Assembly (NCBI GenBank): GCA_021927905.1
Contig: BLLK01000047.1
Location: forward strand, 1,364,001-1,428,000
From: Chaetoceros tenuissimus
Lineage: Eukaryota > Bacillariophyta > Thalassiosirophyceae > Chaetocerotales > Chaetocerotaceae
Direction: 5' to 3'
DNA length: 64,000 nucleotides
Part shown: positions 12,201 through 25,004 of the stretch, piece by piece
Layout: every line of letters starts with the position of its first letter
Position numbering within the stretch: position 1 is the first letter of the stretch
Notes under the pieces: generated by a model
What the model was told of the DNA's origin: nothing
Seen by the model: only the letters and a program-made list of their open reading frames with translations
Databases searched by the model: none
Made by a program: the position numbers and the translations under genes

Positions 12201-15200
12201 GTCATCGTACAGGATCCCAATATTTTGGAACACTTCGGCCATTGAAAGATGGTCTCTACCAACTATACTCTCCATTGCTTCACGAGCTTTCTCAAAATAT
12301 TGAAGAGCAACCTTGGAATTACCACTTGTTCTATGTACGTTGCCAATCCAACTATAGATTTTTGAGATTTCCTCTTTCAAAGACTGTTTATTGGGTTGCG
12401 ATTGGTAGACAGAAAGTGCCCTTTGAAAGCAGTCTAGAGCAGGTCCAGTCTGATCTTGGCTGCAATACAATACTCCAAGTTGATACAATATTTTTGATAC
12501 CCCTGCATGATTCTCCCCAAACACTTCTCGGTGTAAATTTAAAGCTTCACCGTAGGAACTTATTGCTTTCATTGGATCTGAAATGTTATTATATGCTGCA
12601 GCAAGTTGAAGATGTGTATCTGCAATGGACATTTTTTCAGCTTCACCAGCTATTTTGAATCTTATAGCCTCGTTTAGAACGTCCACTTCAGTATGCCTCA
12701 TTCCATTGATACTACCAAGAGCTCCAGCAAGACTATGTAATGCATCTCCTAGGTCACAAAATATCTTTTTTTGGCTTCTTAAAACAGTGAGAGAAAAGCT
12801 CTTTCTTCTATCGTCTAAATAAGTATGTAACTTCTCCATGACAGCCTTGACAGCTCTTAATGCATAGTCGTCTTCCGTTACTACAGTCGAAGTGTCAGGA
12901 GACTCCTCTGTTGCCTTTGACAAGATGGTTTTGCATTCGTCAATATATTGAAGAGTGCCTGTATTTAAGCCATTTGACTCCAAACGAGCATCCATATACC
13001 TTCGATCGATTAAAAGATCAAGGGCCTTTTCAGTCAAGCCCGCATGCATCATATGATACGGAAGCCATTTCAGAATATACCATGTAGTCAGCCGGTCAAA
13101 AGCAAGCGTTTGTTCAACAAAGATTTCATCCTTACTATCGAGGTCAATATTTTGAAGCAAGCTATCTGCTAAAATACTATGACACCTGGCAGAGAACCTT
13201 TCAAGTGGGTTTGCACTTCCTATACAGCTTTCATATTTAAGTTTGATAACGTTTTTTGCAAGATGCTGTCCATACAGTATGGAGGACTCATTATCTACTC
13301 GAAGTCCTACTCGGCTCTGAGCATTTTTTCCTCCTATGTGCATCTCTAATGGTATAGTAGAGACAGCGACAACTCCTGTTTTCTGTAGAGATTGCAGAAC
13401 AAACTGACAACAAATTGAATCTTCATCTCCTAGGGACGGGAAAAGTTCACTTGAAATGTTTTGTATTTGAGACTTTGCGTTTTGGAAAGTTGCCTTGAGT
13501 ATCTCCCTCCCATTCAAGTCATTGAAGCTTCGTTCGCTTCGAAGAAGGGCGGACCATAATTTGAAGACAATTTCCACTGGAACAATGTCATTACGGTTGT
13601 AAGTCGCTACAACCACCGAAAAGAATGTCTTTAAACCAATGTCAACAGCATAAACATCATCTTTGATTTGTATCCCATCAAATTTTGTCTTTGTAGGCTT
13701 TGATTTTTGCTTTGAATGTCCAGCTTTGATCCTCTTCAAAACTTCCGCACTCACAGAAAGAGCCTCGGTGTCTTTAATCTTGATTTGAGAGTTTGAAGAA
13801 AAAGAAGATGCTACTGATGCTGCCTCAACTGGTACACATTCACCTCTTTCTTTGGGATCTTTCTTAGAGCGCAACTTGTTAAGTTTATCAAATAAACTTC
13901 CTTTCTTCACAGGCTTTCTGCTTGATTTTATTCCAGATGTTACCATAAGAATACAGTCATCGTCGGTCTCACCAATGACATCACATTTTGTAATACTCTC
14001 AAGAGCATCCAATTGTTCATCTGTTAATGGTACTACAGGAGATTTCAAGTCGTCCGAAGTCGAACAGATAGAGGTATCATCGCCATTTAAGTCAGCCAAG
14101 TCTATGTCATCACTTTTCCGTTGTACGTTGAGAGTATTCAGCCTGTTTTCGATAGATTGACTAAGTTCTTCAGATATAGTATTACTCGATTTCTTGCTCA
14201 CATCATCAGAAGAAGCATGTGGACTGATACGTTGCATCTCTTCTGTACTTCCTTCTTTGACAAAGGGAGTACAGCTAACTGAAACTTCTGTTTCTTGATA
14301 ACTCTTTTCCATTGCTACAGGTGAAATGTCATTTGGAATATCTATTCGAGGCTGATTCGATTTCAACGGAGTGCTATCTGTGACTGATATGATATCTTTC
14401 TCTTCGTTGACTTGTTCTGGGATATCGTCTTTCTTTTCTTCGTGAATCTTTGCAATTTGATTAACTCTCTTGCTTCGTTCCGATCCCTCATTTTGATCCA
14501 GTTTTGTTACATTCACATTCACATTCAAATTCACATCGAGGGGTGGGATTTCATCCAACGACTTTTGTTTCCTTTTCGCTGTTACTTCAGGCGAAAGTGA
14601 AGAATCGTCATCCTGCGTAGACGCTAAAGTTCTACTGCTAGGAGAAGGAGGTGCACTCTCTGACATGTCTAAAGGTTGGCTTACTGGAGTCATGAGCGAG
14701 CAACCCGAGGACATGTTATCATAGTCCATTGATCTTTGCCGACTAATACTCTCAATATTTTCAATTTGATGTACACTCCTCACATGACTATTGTTTTCAA
14801 TGACTTTTGATATATTATTTTTCAATTCTGATAGACACTCTGCACTCAATGAGTCTGTCACAACATATGATGGAATTTCATTCCGATGCTTGCCTACTTT
14901 CATTAGAAAAACAGCCTGACAAAATTCTTGTAAATATTTTCGACCAATCACTAATCGTTCCCGACATTCATTTGCAGGCGGTAAATTCACTGCATTACCA
15001 GGTATTGTTCCTTTTGAAGTTTTCTTGATGGGTGTCTTAGACGGTACCCTTGCATATTCAAAATCACATGCAAGCAAAAAATCTACACCACCAGGAATCC
15101 TACCAACCCTTTCTCTGAATAGTTTATTGCCTAGCTTGATAGATCTAGTTTTTGGATTGTATTTTCTTTCTAGCAATATATTATCCAACACTTTACTCAA

Positions 15201-15434
15201 AGTTATCAGGCAAGAAGCTGTTGTTAGGTCTACTCCTGGGCCTTGAGCTTTCTGATTTCTAGCTTTCGTGATTGCATCATATTTCGCAATCTTATCAAGT
15301 GCTCGTTGAAATCTCTCTATACTTGTCACTATATCTTGTGTAGTTAGAGGCTCAGCTTGTTGTGGAATACTCGCAGTCGTGATTGTGGTTTGATTGAGGG
15401 TTTGCGTTTTGACCTCAGTTGCGACGGAAGTCAT
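9249..15434 (-). CDS. giant TPR (kinesin-light-chain-like) repeat protein
   Basis: Four exons on the minus strand: 11814-15434, 11325-11752, 10806-11242 and 9249-10741. Introns are 61-82 bp with GT-AG ends, and the spliced length divides by three, giving 1,992 aa. The first ~560 residues are Ser/Asp-rich and probably disordered. Residues ~570-860 form a predicted globular region of unknown family. From about residue 900 to the end, 42-residue TPR units repeat (forms such as LHNIG, A..YYEKAL, LRIRR), the type found in kinesin light chains and NPHP3-like proteins, so protein-protein scaffolding is likely. The 5' end faces the next gene across a 481-bp divergent spacer. The partner is unknown. 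Confidence 0.85.
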
Positions 15435-15915
15435 AGTTATGAATTATAAAATATGTGCAATCTGATTCTATGGGTTGCCGAGATATGTGCAAGGTACGGA
15501 ACTTGTCTCTCGTTGCGCTGGAACTTGCATAGAAACTTTTCAATTGAATCAAAGAAACACAAAGAGGATACCATACGCAGTTAGGTTTAGTTCTTCCATC
15601 TAAAAAAACATGTTGTTTTTGTGGAGAAAAATGTCTTACAAATGAAAATGACTGGGGAAAACTCCGATGTCTTTCCTAATAATGAAAATAGGATATCCCT
15701 CCCGAAAGAAAATTGTCAGCTATCTAGCTAGTTACCAGCGCTAAAAAAGTAAAGTAGTTTTCCCCCCTCTTCTTGAGAACATAATCTTTGCTTGAAATTG
15801 CCACCAGTCGCACCGTAGTTTGCCGCCAACTCTTCCAATCACAAAAGATCAACTTCATCATACCTCCCTACCTTATCTTTTATCATAACCGTCATTTACA
15901 TACATCCATCTAACC
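15435..15915. other. divergent promoter region, 481 bp
   Basis: The start codons of the TPR gene (minus) and the 15916 gene (plus) face away from each other, so both promoters must lie here. No distinctive TATA, repeat or known motif stands out. Confidence 0.45.
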
Positions 15916-17915
15916 ATGACTTCAACTAATCAAGAGTATGAGAACTCTACTGGGTTGCAGAGTGAGTCAAGCATGTCAGTCGCCGTTCCTTCTAAGAGTC
16001 CGGTAGTGAAGACTGAACCAAAAAACACATCTTCTACTTGTCCGGAAGAATCATCTGCCAGTTCTATGCCAACAACTCCATTTACAACCTCCAATGCTAT
16101 CGATGTTCTATTGATGGCACATAATATCCAAGAAGAATCTCAAGGAAAGACTTCTCCGGACAATATCAATCTTGACCACAAACACCAGCAGCATCCAAAT
16201 GTAGCATATGTTCCTTCGGCAACACAGACTCCGCTGCAGCCCGATTCTTCTAAAAAATCTGTGTCACACGACAATACCGAGGGTGCAAATGCCAATTCAG
16301 CAAAGTCGTCTCCATCTGAAGAAAATAATGTTGCTCATGCATTGGAATTGAGTCAAGCGAGCCAGGTATCATCTACAGACGCCATGTTATCCAAATATGA
16401 AAATGCAGGCCTTACTTCGGAAGTCATTGGGGAGCACAGTACACTTAGCCAAGAATTGGCATTGACGGATAGTGAGAAAGATGCAGCTGCGGCGTTGCAA
16501 GGAAGTCACAATCCTTTCTCTCAGCCTGATTCACAACAGGTATCATTCAGCTTGTCGCAAAATGAGGAGCAGCCTGCTGAGACAGACAATTCCGACACTC
16601 TTGAAACTCATGTAGAAGCCAAACCTTCCGCAAGTAACCAAGAAAATAGCCAAGCACACACACAGAGTCAGCAGAATTTTGTTGGACAACCTGAATCACA
16701 AGCTTTCTCTCTCAACAGTTTTCCAGATCTTCCAATTTCGCAAACAGAATCTTATCCTCAACAAGATGACTCTACCAAAAAAGCACCTGATCTTTTTAAC
16801 CTACCAATCATTGCAGCCATGAAAGAACCAATTTTGACTGAGCATGATCGTCAAACTCTCAACATGAAAGCATCTGTGACTAGTACTGTGATCAAGAAAA
16901 CAAGGCAAAAGAAAAGAAGTATTGAGGAATCGAAAATATCGGAAGTCTTTGAAGCAGCAAATCAAGTCATTGAGCAACCGGAGAAGCGCTATGCAATCAG
17001 TTCCAATGGTGCACAAAGACCGGTTACTTATAGACCGAGAAAGAGCTACGAAGAAAAGGCGAAAGAGCTCTCTGAGGCAAATTACAATGCGAAGCGTGCA
17101 GTGGATTTGATAAACCGCTTGGCTTCGAACAAAAAGGTAGAGAAGCAGATTTTACTATCCATGGCCCTTACAAGGACTTCTCCACGTAGTGGTCCGCCAA
17201 AGGTAAGTCCTTTTTCTTGTAAATAAAGAAACAGAATCAATTTTTTCGGTTTACGGAATTTCCAATCAAAAATGAGTATTGGGTTTGAATGTGCCAATTA
17301 TTGATGTTTCTCTCCTTTCAACTAACATTCAATTGCTTTTACTTCAGTTACCGCCACCAGGAACGAAGCTTAGTGCAGGTTTCCAATGGTCTCAATTCCC
17401 TCCTCTTGAGAAACTTTTGAGAGGATACATGGAAGAATACTATGAACTATCTATTGAAGTTTGTCAATCCATCTTACAACAAGAATTCAACAATAAATTA
17501 GTACTCAAGGTCCAGGAAATGGCTACTTTTCATGGTAAGAAAGCACAGATTCTTTAGATCAATCTTTTGTTAAGTTTAAGTCCTAACAATACTCTTTATT
17601 ATTCTAGGATGGGAATTTGATTTCACCTTCAAAGCTTTGCGCGATCGCGTTCGATGTTACTTCAAGACTCATATTCAGAATGCAAAAAAGAGACTTAAGA
17701 CTATGACAAAGAATCCTACCAAAAAGGCTAACGCAAAGGCACTTGCTGCACACTTAGATCTACTTGAGATGCACGAGCAAACAAGCTTGGATGTGGAGAA
17801 CAAAGAAGCGGTCGAGGCAATGCAAAAGGGAGACATTGATGAATACTATGACTACAGTAACAGCGCAAATGCTGAGGATGCTGCAAAGGTCCTTGGGCAA
17901 TTCCGTTCCATCTGA
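15916..17915 (+). CDS. hypothetical protein, disordered N-terminus, helical C-terminus
   Basis: Exons 15916-17202, 17348-17534 and 17608-17915 join in phase (0, then 1) to 593 aa. Residues 1 to ~320 are Ser/Gln/Asn/Thr-rich and lack hydrophobic clusters, so they are probably disordered. A basic patch (KKTRQKKRS) near residue 325 could be a nuclear localisation signal. Residues ~430-590 are a compact region containing [16 protein letters not shown], a Trp/Phe-rich segment ([19 protein letters not shown]) and an acidic helix. A nuclear or transcription-linked role is possible from composition only. The family is not recognised. Confidence 0.7.
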
Positions 17916-18681
17916 TTGAAGAATATTTAGACTAGCTGAGTCGCAGTAGCAACTCATATGAAGGATGGTCAAGGGACAATAGAGCATTGAAGATATATCT
18001 TGAGTTTCCAAATGCAATTGCCTATTTCAGCCAAAAATAAGTGCCAAAAGCGCATATAATTATCCTCTTCTATACACTCTATTGATTTTATTTCTGTGTA
18101 CTACATGAACTAGAAGCACTTGCTGTTTCAGATTCAGCTTTCTCGAAGCAGCCAATAGAAGACCATAGTATTACCACTGTGAATGTGTGAGCTTTGCTCT
18201 ATTGATTTTTGTCAGCAGGAATAACTTCTACAAAGAAGAATCATTTGTCTAGATGGAGATAAATCAACATCCCATAGAAAATTTATCCACTACTCCTTAT
18301 GATTTTGAGAGAAATATTGAATAAGGAATGAGATAGTATGTACGAATTCTATCTCTGGATTCTGTGGACAGGTTGAAATCGATACGGTAATAAAAGATTC
18401 TTCATTATGAGAGTTAGAACCTGAGGAAGTCTTTTTATGCTTAATAGCTCTCCATACATGACTAAATACGTCTAATATTCACAAAATTACATATTTTTAT
18501 AAAATATCAGAATGGGACTTAGCACTAATTTTAAACTAATGGATGCTATGACCCTTCTTGGGCAACGACGAACTGGAAGGGGATGAAATGGCACAAACAG
18601 CACATGTCCAACAAACCACCCTCTTTGTCACTTCAGCACATAAAGAGAATCACTGATTCCAACAACTATAACAATCGAAAT
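17916..18681. other. intergenic, about 0.77 kb
   Basis: Holds the 3' UTR of the preceding gene and the promoter of the DUF1800 gene. AT-rich. An in-frame upstream ATG exists at 18583, but the one at 18682 sits directly before a signal peptide and is preferred. No repeats were seen. Confidence 0.45.
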
Positions 18682-21600
18682 ATGCGAACCTCGAAGTTAG
18701 CAGTCAGCCTGCTTTTTGGGAAGCTAGCTGCAACCACTGCTCAGGGTCCATACTCATGTGGTGATGTTAGCGAGCAGTTGAATATCATCGAAGGTGAGCT
18801 TGATTTGAAGCTTATAATAGATATGAAACACGATCGAATTGATATGTTCTGTATGCAAAGCAATCTCTGTATTGAGACATGCCAATTCTATCAAGTTCTT
18901 ATGGACATGCATCTCTTATTTCCGTACCTTCCTATGAATATATTTGGAAATCTTGGTTTTCTAACATTTTGTCTGCTTTTAAATCAAGATCCTGTGGGAA
19001 GAATCAGGGTTGAAAAAAGTGAAGCTAACAAATTATGCATTCTTTTCCGTGTTACTGCCATTGGTAATGCTCTTTTGGAGGATTTCGACAAGGATTCAGG
19101 TCTAGCTGATTACAATTTAGCTCCTGTATCTCGCTCTTATGATGGAAAAGATTGGCAGCGAGTAGCAGGACCTTACTCGCAATCCTTGCTTGTTGATTGT
19201 TCTTCCTCTTCTTCTATTTGTGAGATACTCATCCCAGGTCTTTCTGATTTAGAAGCAGGTAGACTTGTGTTCATGCCGTTTGAACATTCTTTGACAAATC
19301 TCGAAAAAGTATCTAGATTTTTCCATCAGACAACCTTTGGGCCCACCAAGAGGATGTTGGACGGTTGGGACTTAAATGCAGAACTCAATTCTGAAATGGC
19401 ATCATGGGTGCAGGAGCAGATGAACGAGAGTACTACTGCCATGACATCACACAGAAGATATTTTAGAGAGAGCGTGAATCATGAACTTAATGCTGGAATC
19501 GAAAATCCAGCTATCTTTGGAAGCGATCGAGGTCAGATCTTGAAGGTTCGGAATCCTTGTGCATCAGGGGCTAGATGGATGAGTTACAGTTTCACAGTCA
19601 ATGATAGCAGGAATGTAATTGTGGACGTAACGCAGGAAAGTGATAATCTATGGTACATTCGTCAAACCCTTCCTAACTCCAGTGTTATTCTGCGGACGAT
19701 CATGACGGAGTGGGTTGATTTCCAGACAGGTAAGAATTTTCGCAATGACAGATTTTTCGTAAAAATGATCTGATACAAACCCTAACTCTTTTACAACTAT
19801 CAACAGGTCAAGACTTAGGAGCTGGTTCTTTTGAGATTGGATTTGTCGAAGAAACATTGGGAGGATATTTCAGTGAGTTTTTTACACTTTTCACATGGGA
19901 CTATGCATAATGATCGTCATCTAAATTTATGATTCCATCTTTTCCAAGGAGTGAGACGACAAGGCTCTAATACAGGTCAGAGATACGTTAGAGGTGGAAA
20001 CCCCCCGTTCAACGTACCTAATTCAGCTTCGCTCTACCGATTCCTCAGCAATCCTATCATGGAATCAAATCTAGAAGCTGGCTTAGTCATTGAGACGGGG
20101 AATGGCCGAAGACTTGATGGTAATTTCATTGTTCGTGAAAACTTCAATGATTCTCTTTGCACAAATTTTGATGTTTCAAATAGCCTATTTATTGTGGGTA
20201 CTTCATCATCTGGTGTACAACTTAGATATGGAAGATACCTTGAAGTTGAAGACAACACAATCGAAGATCCACTTCTCAATGGAAGTGGAGTTGACAGATG
20301 CTCAAACCCAATCATGGACATGTTTAACTCTGATCATTGTGCACTTACATTCAATGATGGTGCTTGTTCTTCTGTGATTGATAGAGCCGATGAGAATCTT
20401 CCAGCTGGAAGCGCAGTTGTAGTTTGTGGATCTGACCAAGAAGTTGCGAACAATCCAAGCGGGTCAAGCATTTTCCAGTTCAAGGAATCCACGGATATCA
20501 AAGGAAATGCTGAATTTGCTTCTCAGAAAAAGTCAGTTTGGACCATGATTGCCATGAATGACTCCAATGACCAACTCAGACAAAAAGTTGCCTGGGCTTT
20601 GAGTCAAATACTTGTCATTACACCTAACCAAATCCAAAATGTAGAGTCCGCTGAAAACTACCTGAATTACTATGATATCTTTGTGAAGCATGCATTCGGA
20701 AACTATTTCGATATTCTGAAAGAAGTATCGTTTAGTCCTATGGTGAGTAGTTTCTGTATTTATGATGCAATCAATGCTGATTTCTTTCTGATTTCAATTA
20801 TTTTTTCTAAACCATGTAGATGGGAGAGATGCTTGGATATATTGAATCGGTTAGTAGACCTTATGTTTATCGTAATCTTGGAATTCTACAATTCCCAGAC
20901 GAAAATTTGTGAGTTATATAGATAAGAGCTAAAATTGAATTTCATTCTAGTATGCACTAACCTTCCCCATTTTACAGCGCTCGAGAGGTTATGCAGTTGT
21001 TCTCTATTGGAGTTTACGAATTGAATTTAGACGGGTCAAAAAAGTTAGATGAAAATGGTTCCCCTATCTTGACGTATGATGCAGAAGATATTCAAAATTT
21101 TGCAAGGACTTGGACTGGTTTCTTCCCTTCGTCTCCGCGTTCCAATATTGAAGGACAGTACTCCGATCTCAACCAAGTAGATCCTATGCGTGTGAATGGT
21201 CTATGGAGAGATCCCTCGGTATGTTTTCCACATCTCCTTTTTACATGAAAGTATTCTATTTCTTTTTCAGTATATTCATTTTATGCCACTCCATATGTAT
21301 AGCCTAAAACAAATTTGAGGAATGGATATATTGGGGATAGTTATCCACTCTGTTCCGACCTTCCTGCCAAGCATTTTTTGAAGAAAGGTAGGTATTGACT
21401 TGATAGAATCACATCGGTTCTTCTCTCGTTGATGTATTTTAAAACTCTAACTTATTTGCTTTTATTATCAGGTGCAAAATATGTGCTTGTTGGATCGTCC
21501 CGTGTACCTCTCTACCATAGTCAGCCGTCTTGGTGGGTCCGCCGAGGTTTAAATATCGACACGCTTGAATTGAATACATCATCAGATCTTTTCAATCATC

Positions 21601-22928
21601 TTTGCCAGGACGGGGTTGGAAATTGTAATTTTGCACCCGTCGTGACTCTTGATTCTGATTTATCTTGTTCAGATGGCGACCCAGAGTGTGATGTGGATAC
21701 TTTGCGATTAATTAAAGTTCAGCGCAATCCCGATGTACATTATGAGTATGTTCGTCAAGGTTGCGTAGAAAAGACGTTCTTTGAGAATTCGGTAACTATT
21801 CAAGTGAGTATAAGGGCAATTTGGATGTCTTTCTATTTCCATGCATGCGAGATTAACCTTTTTGATATTCTATAGGCAAGGAGTCCTCGTACTGCTTTGT
21901 GTGCCAATGCCGAACTTCCTCTTGCAATGGCTGCCTGCTGTGAAAACCCACAGAATCAATTTCCTCGAGTACAACTGCAATGCCGTTACACTGCAGAGAA
22001 GACGACTCTAGCAACCTCTGCTGCTAGATGTAGCAATATAGCTGGTGGCAGCCAGTGTCAGAGTGTTGGCATTAACAATAATGTGAATGAAGCATGTCAA
22101 CTCAATTATGATGATAATTACTATTGGCAGTCAGAAAGTAGTTGCACCTTGCAAGCTAAAGGTGAGATATGCTGACTGATTTCCCACCTTGATTTATTCT
22201 CTTTGATCTCATTTTGTTATTTACAAATTTGCTTTCTAGTCCTGGACACAGGTGCAGTCGCTATCGTCCATGACCCTGTATTTATCGACGACCCTGATAG
22301 ACCACGAATTGTTGATATCAATGTAGATATCAATAATCCAAATTATTTCAAGGTCTTGTGGACCGATGGCTACCCATCCAATGAGTCCGAATGTACTAGC
22401 AGTGGTTGCAGCTACATGTCATCAACCTCAGAGTGCCTTTGTAATGTTCTGATTGAAGACACGGCTGTGTTTAATTCTTTACCCAGCATTTCATTGATTG
22501 AGAGCAGTCTTACTATCGGTGGAATCGATGTCAGTGTGTCTGAACAATACTCCGAGCTAGAGGCAAGTAGCAACAGGGATGTCATTGCTTATTCAAGATC
22601 TGGGCAGTATGATAAAGATACAATTTTCCTAGTTTCACAAAACAATAAAACATCTTATTACAAGAACGAATTGTCAATGGTAACCCTTGGAACCAGCAAT
22701 TATTCGTTTAGGAATCCAGTTCAATTTTTAAATTATGCGGCACCTCCATCTCTTCCAAGTTCTAGTCCATTGGATAGTATGACATGCCTTCTTCGAGTCA
22801 TGCCTTCTTTGAGTCCGTTTTCTGTATCAAATTCTACTCCATCAGATAGTAGTTGCATGGTTGGTGGACTAAAGATTGTGAAAAGATTTTCAAGTAAAGG
22901 TACTGGTCCTCGAGTTGTAGTAGTGTAG
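18682..22928 (+). CDS. N-terminal half of a DUF1800 protein (gene split by insertion)
   Basis: Ten exons are supported by splice sites and phase: 18682-18793, 18989-19729, 19807-19872, 19949-20742, 20820-20908, 20978-21218, 21303-21387, 21472-21803, 21876-22161 and 22240-22928 (1,144 aa). A signal peptide (residues ~1-20) precedes DUF1800 (PF08811) sequence: FFHQTTFGPT, LRQKVAWALSQILVIT, and AREVMQLFSIGVYELN. A Cys-rich insert follows. Homology stops at the Ala codon ending at 22742. The last ~62 codons (Pro/Ser-rich, then VGGLKIVKRF) are foreign to the family. The missing rest of DUF1800 resumes at 31926, 9.2 kb downstream. The 195-bp first intron has no in-frame stop. DUF1800 proteins are extracytoplasmic and of poorly known function. 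Whether this truncated form is expressed is unknown. Confidence 0.8.
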
Positions 22929-23084
22929 GAGCGATTAAATTTAAGGTCCTTGAATTGTAGCAGTATTAAATTTAAATTGTATTGACATGATAACTCTGAG
23001 TGAAATATTTATTAGTTTCAACATTCGAAATGGTTCAGATGAATTTTCATTGGCAGAGGTTGATGCGTTTGTCTATTTTAATAC

Positions 23085-25004
23085 TTATTTGGCCTGTTGT
23101 TTTGCAACCTTTTTCTTTTTAAAATGATTGCGTCTACGTTTACGCTTCTTGCCCGCCTTCTTGCCTACCTTGATCTCAAAAATGTATGCAATACCTGTCA
23201 CTTCCGTTCCAACTTTGCAATACTTATTTAAATTCATTTCTGAAATTTCATCAAAAGTCTCATAATCGTTCCAAATCTTTGCTTCTTTTCCAGTAAAATC
23301 AACACAGATACAATGCGAGTGTGTGTTCGACGATGTACTGAGCGACACAAGGAGCATTTTATCATCTACCTCCGACGATCGCTTGAGCAAGGCCTTCAAT
23401 CGATCTTCATTAGAGATTGATGGCTTTTGCATGATTTTTTCAACCGACATCCCAATGCTACTGCAAAAACTGGCTACCGAATCTTCAGACATACCCATCT
23501 CAGGCTTCGTATACGCTATTGCTCCACTAGGTGGTGTTAATTTTGCCACTTTTTCCTTGTCCAAGCGCGACACTGCACAGACAAGAGCCTGGAATACGCA
23601 GGTGTTGTCATCGTTAGCCCCATCAACTCTAATTGTGAAAACCTTTCTTTTATGTTCGTTTGTCCGTTCCTGATCATATTTTTTAATCCTTTGTTGAAGC
23701 ATGTCTTTGTTTTTCAAGGCAAAGATATCCAACTGTGTACACAGGTGTTCCAATGACTGTCCAACAACCTTCACATGCCCAAAATAATCGACACGATAAT
23801 TAATAGAACATACATCTCCATCTTCGTCACGTCTTACATCGTCCCAATCAATATAAAACTCGTCTTTCCTAACCTGAAAGAAGTCAATTGGAGGTGTTGC
23901 TTTTACCTCCAATGTCCATTTGCCAAAAGAAGCGTCGTCAGCAGCGATAATTTTTTGCATATCTTCCAGCAAAATCCCACAGTAGTTTGTATCATTAAAT
24001 TGCAACTTTGTACCACAAGGATATAATGCAAGAAATCGCTTTGTTGCGTTTGAAATAAACACGTATCTCGGTACTCCTTCCCAGCCACCTTTTGGTACAG
24101 GCAACTTTAAGAGCTTCGTTGTGACTTCTTTCATCAAATAATGAATAGCAACATTCTCGTCGCCATTGTATTCGTCAATGAGAGTAATCAATGCGTTCTT
24201 TTGTAGCTCACCATCATCATCTTCAACATAATAATTCATATTGTAGTATACGCTTGCAGCGGCGTAAACTTTGTCAGCCTTTTCTGTTGAGAAACAATCG
24301 ACATATACCAAACTGGATGCATATCGATAACAATACGTGGCAAGATTCAGCAGAGGTCTTCTTGGAATATGGCCTTCAAAATCAAGTTTTCCGAACTCGA
24401 TCAGCAAAGTACATTCTGCTTGTGCATTTTTTTCAATATCATCATCATGATGTTCCTTCGCAATAGTTGCAGAGGGAAATACTTTATCATTGGTAAGTTC
24501 TACAGGGACTCCCGCATCATCTGTTAATTCCACAGATGGATCTACTTCTACTTCTTTGAGTAGATTCGTACGATCTACATTTTCTGGTAGAATTCGATTA
24601 GGTTTGGAAACACGGTTTGGAAAATTCCAATTGATACCTGCACGAAGATCATCATTCATCAGTTTATATTCTACCATTTCATCACACAATTTATCGATCT
24701 TATACCTGTATTTGATCAATTGTAATAGCAATTCCGTATTATTTGCTGTATTCAGCTTTACCGCTGATGTCAAGTCGACTACATATCCTTTGATTTTATT
24801 GAAATTCTTAAGAGATGTAACCTGTGCTGGTGTTGGCTGTGGTGTTGTTACTTTTGGAAGCTTGTTCGTTTTGGACTGTAATGCCGCCATAAATTTTTTT
24901 TGTTGCTTTGTACGTTTGTTGATTTGCTTTTTAACCTCTTCAAAGTCATTTTGTTTTGCTTCGAAAGCGTTTTTAAGTTTTTCTACAACATCATCCATTT
25001 TCAT
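23085..25004 (-). CDS. unknown protein with candidate cysteine-peptidase C-terminal domain
   Basis: 639 aa from the ATG at 25004 (MKMDDVVEKL). The frame extends upstream through hydrophobic sequence to about 25232 but is more likely leader or UTR. A TATA-like TATATAC lies on this strand near 25285. Residues ~1-60 form a Lys-rich coiled coil and the middle is globular. Around residues 485-505 is DGANDDNTCVFQALVCAVSR, like the Asp/Cys nucleophile region of OTU and other papain-fold peptidases. About 90 residues later come SHCICVDF (candidate His) and IWNDYE (candidate Asn/Asp). The C-terminus is very basic (KKAGKKRKRRRN). The fold assignment is inference from spacing of Cys, His and Asp. It is not related to the flanking DUF1800 gene. 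Confidence 0.6.
   Translation of the reverse strand: MKMDDVVEKLKNAFEAKQNDFEEVKKQINKRTKQQKKFMAALQSKTNKLPKVTTPQPTPAQVTSLKNFNKIKGYVVDLTSAVKLNTANNTELLLQLIKYRYKIDKLCDEMVEYKLMNDDLRAGINWNFPNRVSKPNRILPENVDRTNLLKEVEVDPSVELTDDAGVPVELTNDKVFPSATIAKEHHDDDIEKNAQAECTLLIEFGKLDFEGHIPRRPLLNLATYCYRYASSLVYVDCFSTEKADKVYAAASVYYNMNYYVEDDDGELQKNALITLIDEYNGDENVAIHYLMKEVTTKLLKLPVPKGGWEGVPRYVFISNATKRFLALYPCGTKLQFNDTNYCGILLEDMQKIIAADDASFGKWTLEVKATPPIDFFQVRKDEFYIDWDDVRRDEDGDVCSINYRVDYFGHVKVVGQSLEHLCTQLDIFALKNKDMLQQRIKKYDQERTNEHKRKVFTIRVDGANDDNTCVFQALVCAVSRLDKEKVAKLTPPSGAIAYTKPEMGMSEDSVASFCSSIGMSVEKIMQKPSISNEDRLKALLKRSSEVDDKMLLVSLSTSSNTHSHCICVDFTGKEAKIWNDYETFDEISEMNLNKYCKVGTEVTGIAYIFEIKVGKKAGKKRKRRRNHFKKKKVAKQQAK

Noticed and set aside
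14412-15246. Plus-strand frames of 60-100 codons across the TPR gene
   Set aside because: Antisense shadows of a 3.6-kb uninterrupted exon.
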